Source: Pandoraea communis (GTDB taxonomy: Bacteria; Pseudomonadota; Gammaproteobacteria; Burkholderiales; Burkholderiaceae). From it: a stretch of 64,000 nt of DNA. Position 1 is the stretch's first letter. Every line of letters starts with the position of its first letter. The translations under genes and the position numbers were made by a program. This document shows positions 1 to 9,765 of this stretch, piece after piece. The DNA lies in NCBI RefSeq assembly GCF_902459745.1, contig NZ_CABPSJ010000004.1:558001-622000 (forward strand). The letters are read 5' to 3'. Below the pieces are notes generated by a model. The model did no database searches and was not told the origin of the DNA. It saw only the letters and a program-made list of their open reading frames with translations.

Positions 1-293
1 ACGAACGTCGGCAACGAAAACGACAGCGCACACAGGATCGATCCGGCCATGAAGATGCCGATCGCGGTACGAAAGACGTTACGCGCACCGAAGCGGTCGG
101 ACACCCAGCCGCAAATCGGAATGAAGATGCCGAGCCCGACCACGTAGGCGGTGAGCGCCATCTTCAGTGAAATCGGGTCCTGATGGAGATCGCGTGCCAT
201 GGCGGGCAGCGAAGTTGTGATCACCGTGGCGTCGATGTTCTCCATGAACAGGGCGCAAGCGATGATGAGCGGGATGATGACGGCGCGCGACAC
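1..293 (-). CDS. DHA2-family MFS drug exporter, N-terminal part (runs off window)
   Basis: Reading the minus strand from a GTG at 293 gives an open frame to the window edge, so only about the first 97 residues are seen. The start of the protein reads as a first membrane helix followed by ALFMENIDATVITTSLP, then a second helix and GWVSDRFGARNVFR. The ENIDATVI helix-1 segment and the G-x-x-x-D-R-x-G loop 2-3 signature are typical of 14-helix proton-driven drug exporters (EmrB/QacA, DHA2). No strong Shine-Dalgarno precedes the GTG, but an in-frame stop lies about 17 codons upstream and no ATG fits better. The next gene on the same strand, the acetyltransferase, ends 76 bp upstream of this start, so co-transcription is possible. 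The substrate cannot be told from this fragment. Confidence 0.8.
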   Translation of the reverse strand, partial: MSRAVIIPLIIACALFMENIDATVITTSLPAMARDLHQDPISLKMALTAYVVGLGIFIPICGWVSDRFGARNVFRTAIGIFMAGSILCALSFSLPTF

Positions 294-369
294 GATGGGG
301 GAGACGGCTGGCGCAAAGACTCGGATTCTCCCACGATTGAAGCGTACGCTTCAATCGCGAAGGCGACGC

Positions 370-978
370 TTACCGCTTGCCGGCCGCCAATTCGTGAGCG
401 TCGAGCCGATACAGTACGTGGCGGCGCAGCCGGTGACCCGGCGGAATCAAGGGGTGCAGAAAGTCTTCGTCGGGGCAGTGCCGCATACCGATGCGCTGCA
501 TCACCGCTCTCGATCGGACGTTGGCGGGTACGGTGAACGAGACCAACCCGTCGAGGCCCAGTGTGCCAAAGGCGAACTGCGCCGCGGCGCTCGCCGCTTC
601 CGTTGCATATCCCTTCGACCACCACGCCGACGCCAGCCGCCAGCCGATTTCCACGGCGGGCACGAAAGGGGCATCGAAGCCGACGCGCATCAGACCGACG
701 AAACCGGCGAACGGCGTCACGCCTGGAATCTCCAGCGCCCATGGGCCATAGCCATGCATCTCGATGTGTTGCGCCAGCCGGTGGGCGATGGCGTCGCTCT
801 GGGCCCGATCGAGCGTTGTCGGAAAGTGGCGCATGACTTCCCGATCGGCGTTGAGTGCGGCAAAAAGCGGTAGATCTTCCGTGCGCCACTGACGCAAGAT
901 CGTACGCTCGGTGGTGAGCGTCGGCGCGGGCGTGCCGAAAGGGGAGTGCGAGTCCACGGCAATGGTCGAAGTCGTCAT
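370..978 (-). CDS. GNAT acetyltransferase, RimJ/RimL type
   Basis: A 202-residue protein of the Acetyltransf_3 group that transfers acetyl from acetyl-CoA to an amino group. N-terminal TERTILRQWRTEDLPLF (about residues 23-39) is the typical opening strand and helix. EIGWRLASAWWSKGYATEA carries the acetyl-CoA loop, with K-G-Y-A-T replacing the canonical Q/R-x-x-G-x-G/A. VPANVRSRAVMQRIGMR is the conserved Asn and late-helix segment. Family members acetylate ribosomal protein N-termini, or small molecules and antibiotics; the substrate here is not predictable. An AGGGA ribosome site lies about 10 bases before the ATG, supporting this start. The gene sits upstream of the DHA2 exporter on the same strand, so an operon concerned with resistance or detoxification is plausible but unproven. 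Confidence 0.88.
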   Translation of the reverse strand: MTTSTIAVDSHSPFGTPAPTLTTERTILRQWRTEDLPLFAALNADREVMRHFPTTLDRAQSDAIAHRLAQHIEMHGYGPWALEIPGVTPFAGFVGLMRVGFDAPFVPAVEIGWRLASAWWSKGYATEAASAAAQFAFGTLGLDGLVSFTVPANVRSRAVMQRIGMRHCPDEDFLHPLIPPGHRLRRHVLYRLDAHELAAGKR

Positions 979-1876
979 GCGTTCAAAATCCCTGTTGAAT
1001 CAGTGCGAATTCCGTTGGCAATTGCCGATCGAGATAAATCAGGATTTGCTTAATTGCATTCGTGAAAATGCGGTTTTCCCGGTGGTAAGCCTTGCCGAAT
1101 GGGACTCTGCGGGCAATCGCATGCAGACGGATTGTCCAATCTCACGAGGCCTATCTTACGAAAACTCTTTCGATTCGGGAAATGACATCGGCGCATGAGA
1201 CTGACGTATACGTCAACAAATCGGAAGGTGCGCCGGTTTGTCCCGATTTATCGGTGTCTCGACGCTCGGAGGGCCATCGGGGGCATATTGCCGCCGATAT
1301 CGCGAAAAGGTGTATTGCGAGCAACCATGGGCATGGCATCCGCAGACACCAATGGGACGTCGGACGAAAGCTGCCTAATTCCTATGAAAAATTCTCATCC
1401 CCGGGTTATCCGCAAATCGCGGCGTCGGACGCGAATAGTCCGAATGAGCACAGTGCTTCGGATAACGGAATGATCGGATTGCGCTTAAATATTTAGGATC
1501 GTATATCTTGTGGCGATCAAATGATCGAAATGCCGATGTCGTGGATCTGAGAGCGCTTGGCCGGCGAATGCCCGCCAAATCATGCAGGATAGCGCGTGGA
1601 CCCATGAGGCCGCGTGGAGTACTGATCACTATCTGACGAATTTGTTCCCTATTGCGACGTAATTGACACCGCTTATCGAGAAATATCGGCAACGCGGGGG
1701 TGGTAGTAATCCTGGATTCATGCCCCGATCCCGTGCATTTTCTGAACCGCCGATCAGACAATTCAATGAAATTTTCGCGTTCGCAGGCTCACTTGATGGA
1801 AATGCCGTTTTCAAATTATTAAAACTCGTGCTATTTTAAGTGGCGATCCATTTTTAACAACGTAAGGACACGCCAG
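979..1876. other. AT-rich intergenic region upstream of H-NS gene
   Basis: About 0.9 kb without a convincing gene. It is visibly richer in A and T than the flanks (many TTT/AAT runs, for example around 1741-1850). Open frames on either strand (1092-1496 plus, 1375-1761 minus) lack ribosome sites and protein-like composition. The region holds a perfect palindrome at 1202-1215 and presumably the promoters of the acetyltransferase (leftward) and the H-NS gene (rightward). It could be regulatory DNA bound by H-NS itself, or decayed foreign DNA. Neither can be shown from sequence alone. Confidence 0.5.
1202..1215. repeat. Perfect 14-bp palindrome, operator-like
   Basis: TGACGTATACGTCA equals its own reverse complement over all 14 bases. 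It sits inside the AT-rich gap, far from either gene start (about 220 bp from the acetyltransferase, 660 bp from the H-NS gene). Its size and central TATA resemble operators of dimeric TetR/FadR-type regulators, but no regulator gene is adjacent. Functional assignment is inference only. Confidence 0.4.
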
Positions 1877-2167
1877 ATGGCAAGCTATAAGGAACTCGTC
1901 GCGCAACGCGAAAAGATCGAAAAGCAAATCGAAGAGGCCCGGACCCGCGAGGTGGCTCAGGTCATCGCCGAAGTCAAACAGAAGATCCAGGAATACGAAC
2001 TGACTGCTAAGGATCTGGGTCTTGCCACGATGGATGGCCGCCGCCGCGCCGTTCGTGCACAGATTGCGCCGAAGTATATGAATCCGGCCACCGGCGAAAC
2101 GTGGTCGGGCCGTGGCCGTGCGCCGAAGTGGGTCGGAAAGAACAAAGAGAAATTCCTGATCAAGTAA
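1877..2167 (+). CDS. H-NS family nucleoid-associated protein
   Basis: A 96-residue protein of the short H-NS group common in Burkholderia, Ralstonia and Pandoraea, which binds and silences AT-rich DNA. Residues 1-45 form a charged helical oligomerisation region (KELVAQREKIEKQIEEAR and following). A short linker leads to the DNA-binding domain, with NPATGETWSGRGRAPKW at about residues 70-86. That segment contains the W-x-G-R-G-R-x-P-x-W core, in which the R-G-R loop inserts into the minor groove. A good ribosome site (AAGGA) precedes the ATG. The gene stands alone, with AT-rich DNA upstream and terminator-like structures downstream. It is one of probably several H-NS paralogues in such genomes; which one it corresponds to cannot be told. 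Confidence 0.93.
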   Translation: MASYKELVAQREKIEKQIEEARTREVAQVIAEVKQKIQEYELTAKDLGLATMDGRRRAVRAQIAPKYMNPATGETWSGRGRAPKWVGKNKEKFLIK

Positions 2168-2232
2168 TTCGCCGGTAAACGCCGGACTGGCATTGCCGGT
2201 CACATGCCAGGGAGGTCGGGGAGCCGATAGTC

Positions 2233-2256
2233 GCGATGACACCTTAATGTCATCGC
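2233..2256. repeat. 8-bp inverted repeat with 8-nt loop downstream of H-NS gene
   Basis: GCGATGAC and GTCATCGC flank ACCTTAAT. The stem is perfect, but no T-tract follows, so it is not a classical terminator. It may be an mRNA 3'-end stabilising hairpin of the H-NS transcript or a protein-binding dyad. Confidence 0.4.
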
Positions 2257-2373
2257 GTCTTGCCATCTCCATCGTGTCCCTGAGAGCAGTAAAGCAGCAG
2301 CCCAGTAGTCGCATTACCCCCCAACCTTGGATCGCCTGGCTGTGGCTTGATGTGATGCATTGCCTGAAAAGTC

Positions 2374-2410
2374 AAAACCCGCCGTTCGTTTATCGACGGC
2401 GGGTTTTTTC
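2374..2410. terminator. Rho-independent terminator after H-NS gene, probably bidirectional
   Basis: An 8-bp perfect stem (CCCGCCGT 2378-2385 and ACGGCGGG 2396-2403) is followed by six T on the plus strand and preceded by four A, which read as TTTT on the minus strand. It lies between the H-NS gene and the 3' end of the oppositely oriented sensor kinase, so it can serve both. Confidence 0.85.
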
Positions 2411-2497
2411 ATTGCGCGGGAATCGGCGCGTAGGACGTGCGGCAAGTGAAGCAGTCAGCGCCCGATTCGACGCCGCTGTCCATCCCGCATCGGGAGC

Positions 2498-3772
2498 TTA
2501 CTCCGCACCCGGATCGTCCGGCGGGAACATCAACGTGACCTGCAAGCCGCCCGTGGAACGGTTGCTGAACGATACGCGTCCGCCCAGTTGCTGGGTGAGC
2601 TTGTCGACGATGGCGAGGCCCAGTCCGCAATGAGCGTTGCCGCCGCGTGCCGGGTCGAGGCGCACGAAGGGGCGCACGATCCGGTTGATGTCTTCATTTG
2701 GAATGCCAGGCCCGCTGTCTTCGATCACCAGACGCCAGCCGCTGGCGTCTTGCGACGTGCGGATCGCGAGCGGTGCCCGGCCGTACGTCACCGCGTTGTC
2801 CAGCAGGTTGTTCACGATTCGCTCGAGGTAGGTCTGCCGGAGCCGGAAGCCCGGCCCGGCCTGCAAATCCAGCTCGATGGTGTAGCCCTGGTCGAGGAAC
2901 GGCGCAATCAGGGAGGGAATACGAGCTTCCACCGGCGACGCTGCGCTATCCATTTCGATGCCACGGGCAAACAGCAGGAACTGATCGACGATCCGGGTCA
3001 TGGATTCGGCGTCGCGCGTAATGCCCTCGCTCGTTTGCACGTCGTCGATCATTTCGGCGCGCAGGCGCAATCGTGCGAGCGGCGTCTTCAGATCATGGGC
3101 GATACCGGCCAGCATCGTGTTGCGCTCGCGGTCGGTCTGCACAATGTCCTGACTCATGCGGTTGAAGCGTTCGGTGAGTTGACGCAACTCCAGCGGACCG
3201 CGCTCTTTGACCTGCGTTCGAACGCGATGGGTCGCAAGCTGTTCCGCTGCCGCTGCCATATCCCGCACCGGGCGCTGCAACTGCCAGGCGGCAAACAGCG
3301 CGAAGATCACGGTAATGCCGAGGACGACGGCCAGTCCCGGCAGGATCGTGGCGGTGCCCGGCGGGTTGCGCACGGCCAGTACCGGCGTGGCGATCCAGTA
3401 GTCGCGGCCCGGCAGGCGTGCCCAGATGCGCGGCGGCGGGGTGCGCTCCACGCGCAGTTGCGTGCCGGCCGGCAGACGCCGGGCAAGTTCGGTCGTCAGG
3501 CGGGTATGCTTGTTGGTCGGCTCGAAGACATCGCCATGCGAGAGCGAGACAGGTACGACTTGCACGAGGTCGGGCAGCGTGAGCGTCGAGTTGCCGTCAT
3601 GCACTTCCGACGCGGCCTTGATGATGAACGCCATTTGCTCGGCGGCGTTCTGCACGCGCGTGTCGTCGTGATCGCTGCGCAGGATCGTGAGATACGAGAA
3701 GTGGCTGATGACCAGCGCGGCGATGATGAGCAACGCCAGCCGGCCAAACAGTGTGTCGAATCGGCCTTTCAT
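2498..3772 (-). CDS. EnvZ-like sensor histidine kinase
   Basis: A 424-residue membrane histidine kinase that autophosphorylates and passes phosphate to the response regulator encoded just upstream. Helix TM1 spans about residues 11-31, a periplasmic sensor region of about 110 residues follows, and TM2 is at about 143-164. A HAMP linker precedes the H-box GIAHDLKTPLARLRLR, with the phospho-accepting His near 226. The N-box is NNLLDNAVTYG, and the G-boxes are DSGPGIP and GLGLAIV. The DHP histidine kinase domain with H-D-L-K-T-P matches EnvZ/OmpR-type pairs. The gene follows the regulator by 120 bp on the same strand. The divergent neighbour is an RND efflux operon, so it likely senses envelope stress or toxic compounds; the signal itself is unknown. 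Confidence 0.93.
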   Translation of the reverse strand: MKGRFDTLFGRLALLIIAALVISHFSYLTILRSDHDDTRVQNAAEQMAFIIKAASEVHDGNSTLTLPDLVQVVPVSLSHGDVFEPTNKHTRLTTELARRLPAGTQLRVERTPPPRIWARLPGRDYWIATPVLAVRNPPGTATILPGLAVVLGITVIFALFAAWQLQRPVRDMAAAAEQLATHRVRTQVKERGPLELRQLTERFNRMSQDIVQTDRERNTMLAGIAHDLKTPLARLRLRAEMIDDVQTSEGITRDAESMTRIVDQFLLFARGIEMDSAASPVEARIPSLIAPFLDQGYTIELDLQAGPGFRLRQTYLERIVNNLLDNAVTYGRAPLAIRTSQDASGWRLVIEDSGPGIPNEDINRIVRPFVRLDPARGGNAHCGLGLAIVDKLTQQLGGRVSFSNRSTGGLQVTLMFPPDDPGAE

Positions 3773-3892
3773 GCAATGCTCCGCATATGGGCCGGGGTAA
3801 GCGGTATCGGCGTCATGCCGGAGTCCTTCTCAGACCGGAAGAGGTACCTTCGAACAGGACGGTGACAAACGGCCGCCTCCGGCGCCGGTCTA

Positions 3893-4639
3893 TCAACCGG
3901 TGGCCATGTCGGCGCGTTGGCCGTCGGGAACGAAGATATAACCGCGCCCGCGCACGGTCTGGATGAAACGCGGGCTCTGCGCGTCTTCGTCGAGCAGACG
4001 GCGCAAGCGCCAGATCTGTACGTCGATGCCGCGGTCGTTGACGTCGCTGTCTGCGCCGTAGAGCAATTCGATGATGCGTTCGCGAGAGAGTACCTGCATG
4101 GCATGGTTCACCAACAGGCGCAGCAAGCCATATTCGCCGTCCGAGAGCGTGAGCAACTGCGCGTCCCGGGTCAGTGTGCGGCTGCGGAAGTCGAGCACGA
4201 ATGGGCCGAACGTGTAGTTCTCGCGCTGCTCGGGCACGGCAGCGTCCGGCGTTTTGCGACGGCGCAGCACGGCGTTGATCCGGGCCAGCAACTCGCGCGG
4301 GCTGAATGGCTTGCCGAGATAATCGTCGGCGCCGATTTCCAGTCCCACGATGCGGTCGATCTCGTCGCTGCGTGCCGTGAGCAGGATCACCGGCACATCG
4401 TCGTTACGCGCACGCAGGTCACGCAACGCGGTCAGTCCGTCGACCTTGGGCATCATCAGGTCGAGCACGATCAGGGCCGGACGCTCACGCTCGAGGCGCG
4501 CGGCCAGCCCGTCGCCGTCGTGCATCACTGCCACCGAGAAGCCATGGCGGCTCAGATACTCGCGCAGCAGATCACGCAGATCGGGATCATCGTCGACAAC
4601 AAGAATCTTCATATTTGTTCTGACAGGTAGTGTCGTCAT
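3893..4639 (-). CDS. OmpR-family DNA-binding response regulator
   Basis: A 248-residue two-domain regulator. The receiver domain has an acidic cluster (VVDDDPD, about 14-20), the phospho-acceptor Asp near 60 in VLDLMMPK, a Thr in LLTARS and the Lys of GKPFSPREL. The C-terminal winged helix (about 150-240) includes LTLSDGEYGLLRLL and the recognition segment DVNDRGIDVQIWRLRRLL, typical of OmpR/PhoB. I chose the ATG at 4639 because GGGGAG lies 10 bases upstream; a second ATG nine codons later (4612, at MKILVVDD) lacks a ribosome site. It is transcribed ahead of its sensor and divergently from mdtABC, which it probably controls together with itself. Confidence 0.93.
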   Translation of the reverse strand: MTTLPVRTNMKILVVDDDPDLRDLLREYLSRHGFSVAVMHDGDGLAARLERERPALIVLDLMMPKVDGLTALRDLRARNDDVPVILLTARSDEIDRIVGLEIGADDYLGKPFSPRELLARINAVLRRRKTPDAAVPEQRENYTFGPFVLDFRSRTLTRDAQLLTLSDGEYGLLRLLVNHAMQVLSRERIIELLYGADSDVNDRGIDVQIWRLRRLLDEDAQSPRFIQTVRGRGYIFVPDGQRADMATG

Positions 4640-5161
4640 GATAGAGGGCTCCCCACGCGGCTTTACACGCGTTTTGTTTCCGGGCATTACAGCCTTGGTC
4701 GCCTGTAACGATGCGTAATAATAGAGCCTGCTTTGATTACGCACGAATTTCGCCCACATCATGCAAACTTTGCGCAGCGCAATATGCCGCTGTTCGATCG
4801 GAAAATTCGGCACGCTCAATCGCACATCTCGTGCTGCGAGGGCGCCGCGACAAGGCATTGCAGGAGACAGACGCGACGCAGTAGCAGACGCAGCACGGGC
4901 GGCGACGCGAACCATCCGCCGTGCCGCCGGTCTCTTAGCCGCAACCCCAACGCTTGCCCATGGGGAAAGCTGCTGTAATCATCGGCCTCATCGGCCTTAT
5001 ACAACGGTCTGCTATGCTGATCAGCCAAAGCTGGCGCAAGGCGCTGGTTGGCACGATTCCGGCGCTCCCATGCCATTTGCCGCGCCGCAGCAATCAGACA
5101 AGAAAGTATCCCCGTCCTCATTGGACGACTCTGCTAACTACTCCGCTGTTACGAGGAAGTC
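4640..5161. promoter_or_regulatory. Divergent control region between response regulator and efflux operon
   Basis: A 522-bp gap without a convincing gene. At 4687-4743 it holds two nested inverted repeats: TTACAG (4687-4692) with CTGTAA (4703-4708), and TGCGTAAT (4712-4719) with ATTACGCA (4736-4743, 16 bp apart). The same stretch also gives a direct spacing of GTAAC and GTAAT ten bases apart, the kind of tandem half-site bound by OmpR/PhoB regulators. It lies 50-100 bp ahead of the regulator gene, so autoregulation is the simplest reading. Nothing else stands out between 4750 and the mdtA ribosome site near 5150. Confidence 0.5.
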
Positions 5162-6505
5162 ATGACCGAGCACGGTCCCCACGGTTCGGAACAACCGAAC
5201 GGTTCTGATCGGCCCACATCCCCCACGTCCGGGGCGCAACGCAACGCAGAAGCGGCCTACACGCCTTCACGCACGCGCCGCTGGCTCGTGCCGGGCGTGA
5301 TCGCGCTGTTTGTCGTGCTCATCGCGGGGGGAGTCTATTACCGTCTGCACTCGCAAAGCGCGCAAAAACCCGCGCAAGCGGGCGGCCGGGCGGGTATGGC
5401 CGGGGCCGGTGCACCCGCCACGCCGGTCACGGCGGTCGAGGCGACGACGGGCGATTTGCCGGTCTTCCTCAACGGACTGGGCACCGTGACGCCAACGCGC
5501 AGCGTCACCGTGCATTCGCGGGTCGATGGTCAGCTCATGAAGGTGCACTTCAAGGAGGGCGACATGGTCAAGGAAGGTCAGGTGCTCGCCGAGATCGATC
5601 CGCGTCCGTTCCAGGTACAGGTCACGCAGATGGAGGGGCAACTCGCGCGCGATCAGGCGCTGCTCAAGAACGCCCAGCTTGACCTTGCCCGTTACGAGAC
5701 CCTCCTCAAGCAGGACTCGATTGCCGGACAAACCGTCGATACCCAGCGCGCGCTCGTCAAGCAGTACGAGGGCACGGTCAAGGCCGACGAAGGCCTGCTC
5801 GGCAACGCCCGTCTGCAACTGAACTATGCGAGCGTGAGCGCGCCGGTCTCCGGGCTCGCGGGGCTGCGTCAGGTCGATCCGGGCAATATCGTTCACGCTT
5901 CGGACACTAACGGTATCGTGATCATCAACGAGGTCACGCCGATCACCGTGGTCTACACCATTCCCGAAGACAGCTTGCCGAAGGTGGTCAAGCGCTCGCG
6001 CGGCGGCGAGACGCTGCTCGTCGAGACCTTCGACCGTTCCGGCAAGATCAAGCTCGCGAGCGGCAAGCTCGCCTCCATCGACAACCAGATCGATACGACG
6101 ACGGGGACCGTCAAGCTCAAGGCCGAGTTCGCCAATGGCGACGGCCTGCTGTTCCCGAACCAGTTCGTCAACGTGAAGATGCTCGTCGACACGCTCAAGG
6201 GCGCCACCCTGATTCCGAGTGCGGCCGTGCAGCGCGGCACGCAGGGCAGCTTCGTCTACACCGTGCAGCCGGATCAGACGGTCAAGCTCAAGACCGTGAA
6301 GCTCGGGCCGACCGACGGCACCCATGTGGCAGTGGAGTCGGGCATTGTGCCCGGCGAGAAACTCGTGATCGACGGTATGGACAAGCTGCGGGATGGCGCC
6401 AAGGTCGAGGTGATCACGGCCGCGAGCCGCGCGGCGGCCGTCGCACCGCGCGCCCCGGACGAGAAGCGCAACGGCAGCGGCGGGCATCGCCGTCCGGCGC
6501 AATAA
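5162..6505 (+). CDS. mdtA: RND efflux periplasmic adaptor, MdtA-like
   Basis: A 447-residue membrane-fusion protein that bridges the inner-membrane pump and the outer-membrane channel. A cytoplasmic tail of about 40 residues precedes one anchor helix (about 41-60). A linker rich in Ala, Gly and Pro leads into the lipoyl/barrel domain, where VHSRVDGQLMKVHFKEGDMV and LAEIDPRPFQVQV are the HlyD/AcrA signatures. A long alpha hairpin follows (EGQLARDQALLKNAQLDLAR). The second lipoyl half is SAPVSGLAGLRQVDPGN. The tail is Ala- and Arg-rich with no recognisable domain. A ribosome site GAGGAAG precedes the ATG. It is the first gene of the operon, 80 bp before mdtB. Substrates of MdtABC pumps in other species include bile salts, novobiocin and metals; that range is not shown here. 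Confidence 0.93.
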   Translation: MTEHGPHGSEQPNGSDRPTSPTSGAQRNAEAAYTPSRTRRWLVPGVIALFVVLIAGGVYYRLHSQSAQKPAQAGGRAGMAGAGAPATPVTAVEATTGDLPVFLNGLGTVTPTRSVTVHSRVDGQLMKVHFKEGDMVKEGQVLAEIDPRPFQVQVTQMEGQLARDQALLKNAQLDLARYETLLKQDSIAGQTVDTQRALVKQYEGTVKADEGLLGNARLQLNYASVSAPVSGLAGLRQVDPGNIVHASDTNGIVIINEVTPITVVYTIPEDSLPKVVKRSRGGETLLVETFDRSGKIKLASGKLASIDNQIDTTTGTVKLKAEFANGDGLLFPNQFVNVKMLVDTLKGATLIPSAAVQRGTQGSFVYTVQPDQTVKLKTVKLGPTDGTHVAVESGIVPGEKLVIDGMDKLRDGAKVEVITAASRAAAVAPRAPDEKRNGSGGHRRPAQ

Positions 6506-6585
6506 GACGGCGTCGCGTGAGCCCGCGCGACGCCTTGCGCACTCAAGCCCGACCACGCCCCCAGAGACGCCCTTCGACGTAGCCA

Positions 6586-9500
6586 ATGAATCCGTCCCGC
6601 CCGTTTATTCTCCGACCGGTCGCCACATCGTTGCTGATGCTGGCGATCCTGCTCGCCGGTTTCGTCGCCTACCGGTTGCTGCCGCTCTCGGCACTGCCGG
6701 AAGTCGACTATCCGACCATTCAGGTGGTCACGCTCTATCCGGGGGCGAGTCCGGACGTCATGACCTCGTCGGTCACGGCTCCGCTGGAGCGCCAGTTCGG
6801 CCAGATGCCGGGCCTGAACCAGATGTCCTCGACCAGCTCGGGCGGCGCATCGGTGATCACGTTGCAGTTCTCGCTCGACCTCGGGCTCGACGTCGCGGAA
6901 CAGGAAGTGCAGGCCGCCATCAACAGCGCCAGCAACCTGCTGCCGAGCGATCTGCCGATGCCGCCGATCTACAGCAAGGTCAACCCGGCCGACACGCCGA
7001 TTCTGACGCTGGCGATCATGTCGAAGACCATGCCGTTGCCCAAGCTGGAGGATCTGGTCGACACCCGCGTCGCGCAAAAGATCTCGCAGTTGCCCGGTAT
7101 CGGTCTGGTGAGCATTTCGGGCGGACAGCGTCCCGCCGTGCGTATTCAGGTCAATCCGCGTGCGATCACGTCGTATGGACTCAGTATCGAGGACGTTCGC
7201 ACGTCCATCGCGGCGGCCAACGTCAATCAGGCGAAGGGGAGTTTCGACGGTCCGCTGCGGGCCTCGACCATCGACGCCAACGACCAGCTCGCTTCGGCCG
7301 ACGAGTATCGCAATCTCGTGATTGCCTACAAGAACGGCGGCCCGATCCGGCTTTCCGACATTGCGGAGGTCGTCGACGGCGCCGAGAACACCAAGCTCGC
7401 CGCGTGGGCCGATGCCACGCCGGCCATCGTGCTGAACGTACAGCGCCAGCCCGGCGCGAACGTGATCGAGACGGTCAACAAGGTCAAAGCGCTGTTGCCG
7501 CAGTTGCAGGCCGCGCTGCCGGGCAGCATCGACGTCAAGCTGCTCACCGACCGCACCACGACGATCCGCGCCTCGGTCTCCGACGTGCAATTCGAACTCA
7601 TTCTTGCCGTCGCCCTCGTGGTGATGGTGATCTTCCTGTTCCTGCGCAACGTCTCGGCAACCCTCATCCCGAGCGTGGCTGTGCCGCTGTCGCTGGTCGG
7701 CACGTTCGGCGTGATGTATCTGGCGGGCTTTTCGATCAACAACCTGACACTCATGGCGCTCACCATCGCGACCGGCTTCGTGGTCGACGACGCCATCGTG
7801 ATGATCGAGAACATCGCGCGTTACATGGAGCAGGGGGAAAAGCCGTTGCAGGCGGCGCTCAAGGGCGCGGAGCAGATCGGCTTCACGATCATTTCGCTCA
7901 CGTTCTCGCTGATCGCCGTGCTGATTCCGCTGTTGTTCATGGGCGACGTTGTCGGTCGCCTGTTCCGCGAGTTTGCGATCACGCTGGCGGTGTCGATTCT
8001 GATCTCCGCCGTGGTCTCGCTCACGTTGACACCCATGATGTGCGCGAAGCTGCTGCGTCACGTGCCGGAAGAGAAGCAGGGCAAGTTCTATCGCAAGACC
8101 GGCGAGATATTCGACCGCATCATCGCGAAGTACGGCGAATGGCTCACGTGGGTGCTCGACCGTCAGTTCGCGACGCTGCTCGTCGCGCTGGGCACGCTCG
8201 TGCTCACGGTGCTGCTGTACATGTGGGTGCCGAAGGGTTTCTTCCCGGTGCAGGACACGGGGGTCATCCAGGGCATCTCCGAAGCGCCGCAGTCGATCTC
8301 GTTTGCGGCGATGGGCGAGCGGCAGCAGGCGCTGGTCGCTGCGGTGCTGCAAGATCCGGCCGTCGAATCGGTGTCGTCGTTCATCGGTGTGGATGGGGTG
8401 AACGCCACGCTCAACAGCGGGCGTCTGCTCATCAACCTGAAGGACAAGGGCGTGCGCGGGATCGACGCCTCGGAAGTCATCCGGCGCATTCAGCCCGAAG
8501 CCGCGAAGGTGCCTGGCATCACGCTTTACATGCAGCCGGTTCAGGATCTGACGATCGAAGACCGCATCAGCCGCACGCAGTACCAGTTCACGCTGCAAGA
8601 CCCCAGTCTGGATACGCTTGGCGTCTGGGTGCCGAAACTCGTCGACAAGCTGCAACACATGCCGCAACTGGCTGACGTCACGAGCGATCTGCAAGTCAAC
8701 GGCCTGCAAGCGTACGTGGAGATCGACCGCGATACGGCGAGCCGTCTGGGCGTCACGCCGTCCGCCGTTGACCAGACGCTTTACAGTGCGTTCGGCCAAC
8801 GGCTGATTTCGACGATCTATACGCAGGCGTCGCAATACCGCGTGGTGCTCGAAGTGGCAGAGGACTTCCAGCGCGGGCCCGACGCGCTCAAGGGCATTTA
8901 CGTCGCGTCCTTGTCGGGCGTGCAGGTGCCGCTCACGTCGTTTGCGAGGGTCGTGGAAAAGCCCACACCGCTGGCGATCAACCATCAGGCGCAGTTCCCG
9001 TCCGCGACGATCTCTTTCAACCTCGCCCGCGGCGCGTCGCTGGGCGACGCCGTGAAGGCGATCACCGCGGCCGAGCAGTCCATCGGCCTGCCGGTGAGTA
9101 CACAGACGACGTTCCAGGGCGCGGCGCAAGCGTTCCAGGCGTCGCTCTCGAACACCTTGTGGCTGATTCTCGCGGCGGTCGTGACGATGTATATCGTGCT
9201 GGGCGTGCTCTATGAGAGCTACATCCACCCGATCACCATTCTGTCGACGCTGCCGTCGGCCGGCGTGGGCGCGCTGCTGGCGCTTATGGTCTCCGGCAAC
9301 GACATCAGCATCATCGCGATCATCGGCATCATCTTGCTGATCGGTATCGTGAAGAAGAACGCCATCATGATGATCGACTTCGCGCTCGAGGCGGAGCGCC
9401 AGCATGGCATGGCGCCGCGCGAGGCGATCTATCAGGCGTGTCTGCTGCGTTTCCGTCCGATTCTGATGACGACGATGGCGGCCGTGCTGGGCGCGCTGCC

Positions 9501-9765
9501 GCTCATGCTGGGCGCCGGGGTGGGCTCCGAGTTGCGTCAGCCGCTGGGCATCACGATGGTGGGCGGGTTGATGGTCAGTCAGGTGCTGACGCTGTTCACC
9601 ACGCCGGTGATCTATCTGTGGTTCGACCGTTGGGCCGCGCGGGCGCGCGCCTGGCGTGAGCGGCGCTTCGGACCGTCGGACGATCACGAGCAAGGCGATC
9701 ATGGCGATCACGGCAACCCGGGCGGCGGCGCAGGCCCGGTCACGACGGACGGCCCCGCACAATGA
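6586..9765 (+). CDS. mdtB: RND multidrug transporter subunit, MdtB-like
   Basis: A 1059-residue inner-membrane proton-driven pump of the HAE-1 RND family. It has the family plan: TM1 at the N-terminus ([15 protein letters not shown]), a large periplasmic loop, TM2-6, a second loop and TM8-12. TM4 carries the paired Asp of [14 protein letters not shown] used for proton relay, and TM10 carries the Lys of [27 protein letters not shown] and the segment GSELRQPLG are also conserved. Its stop overlaps the mdtC start in ATGA, implying coupled translation and 1:1 synthesis, as expected because MdtB and MdtC form a heterotrimer. The long open frame on the opposite strand is a codon-usage shadow. Confidence 0.95.
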   Translation: MNPSRPFILRPVATSLLMLAILLAGFVAYRLLPLSALPEVDYPTIQVVTLYPGASPDVMTSSVTAPLERQFGQMPGLNQMSSTSSGGASVITLQFSLDLGLDVAEQEVQAAINSASNLLPSDLPMPPIYSKVNPADTPILTLAIMSKTMPLPKLEDLVDTRVAQKISQLPGIGLVSISGGQRPAVRIQVNPRAITSYGLSIEDVRTSIAAANVNQAKGSFDGPLRASTIDANDQLASADEYRNLVIAYKNGGPIRLSDIAEVVDGAENTKLAAWADATPAIVLNVQRQPGANVIETVNKVKALLPQLQAALPGSIDVKLLTDRTTTIRASVSDVQFELILAVALVVMVIFLFLRNVSATLIPSVAVPLSLVGTFGVMYLAGFSINNLTLMALTIATGFVVDDAIVMIENIARYMEQGEKPLQAALKGAEQIGFTIISLTFSLIAVLIPLLFMGDVVGRLFREFAITLAVSILISAVVSLTLTPMMCAKLLRHVPEEKQGKFYRKTGEIFDRIIAKYGEWLTWVLDRQFATLLVALGTLVLTVLLYMWVPKGFFPVQDTGVIQGISEAPQSISFAAMGERQQALVAAVLQDPAVESVSSFIGVDGVNATLNSGRLLINLKDKGVRGIDASEVIRRIQPEAAKVPGITLYMQPVQDLTIEDRISRTQYQFTLQDPSLDTLGVWVPKLVDKLQHMPQLADVTSDLQVNGLQAYVEIDRDTASRLGVTPSAVDQTLYSAFGQRLISTIYTQASQYRVVLEVAEDFQRGPDALKGIYVASLSGVQVPLTSFARVVEKPTPLAINHQAQFPSATISFNLARGASLGDAVKAITAAEQSIGLPVSTQTTFQGAAQAFQASLSNTLWLILAAVVTMYIVLGVLYESYIHPITILSTLPSAGVGALLALMVSGNDISIIAIIGIILLIGIVKKNAIMMIDFALEAERQHGMAPREAIYQACLLRFRPILMTTMAAVLGALPLMLGAGVGSELRQPLGITMVGGLMVSQVLTLFTTPVIYLWFDRWAARARAWRERRFGPSDDHEQGDHGDHGNPGGGAGPVTTDGPAQ

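Noticed and set aside
1092-1496. 134-codon frame in the AT-rich gap
   Set aside because: No ribosome site, no hydrophobic or domain pattern, and it is matched by an equally long frame on the other strand.
6274-9762. 1162-codon open frame opposite mdtB
   Set aside because: It lies wholly antisense to a clear RND gene, has a low-complexity Arg/His/Asp composition and no ribosome site. It is the usual shadow of high-GC third codon positions.
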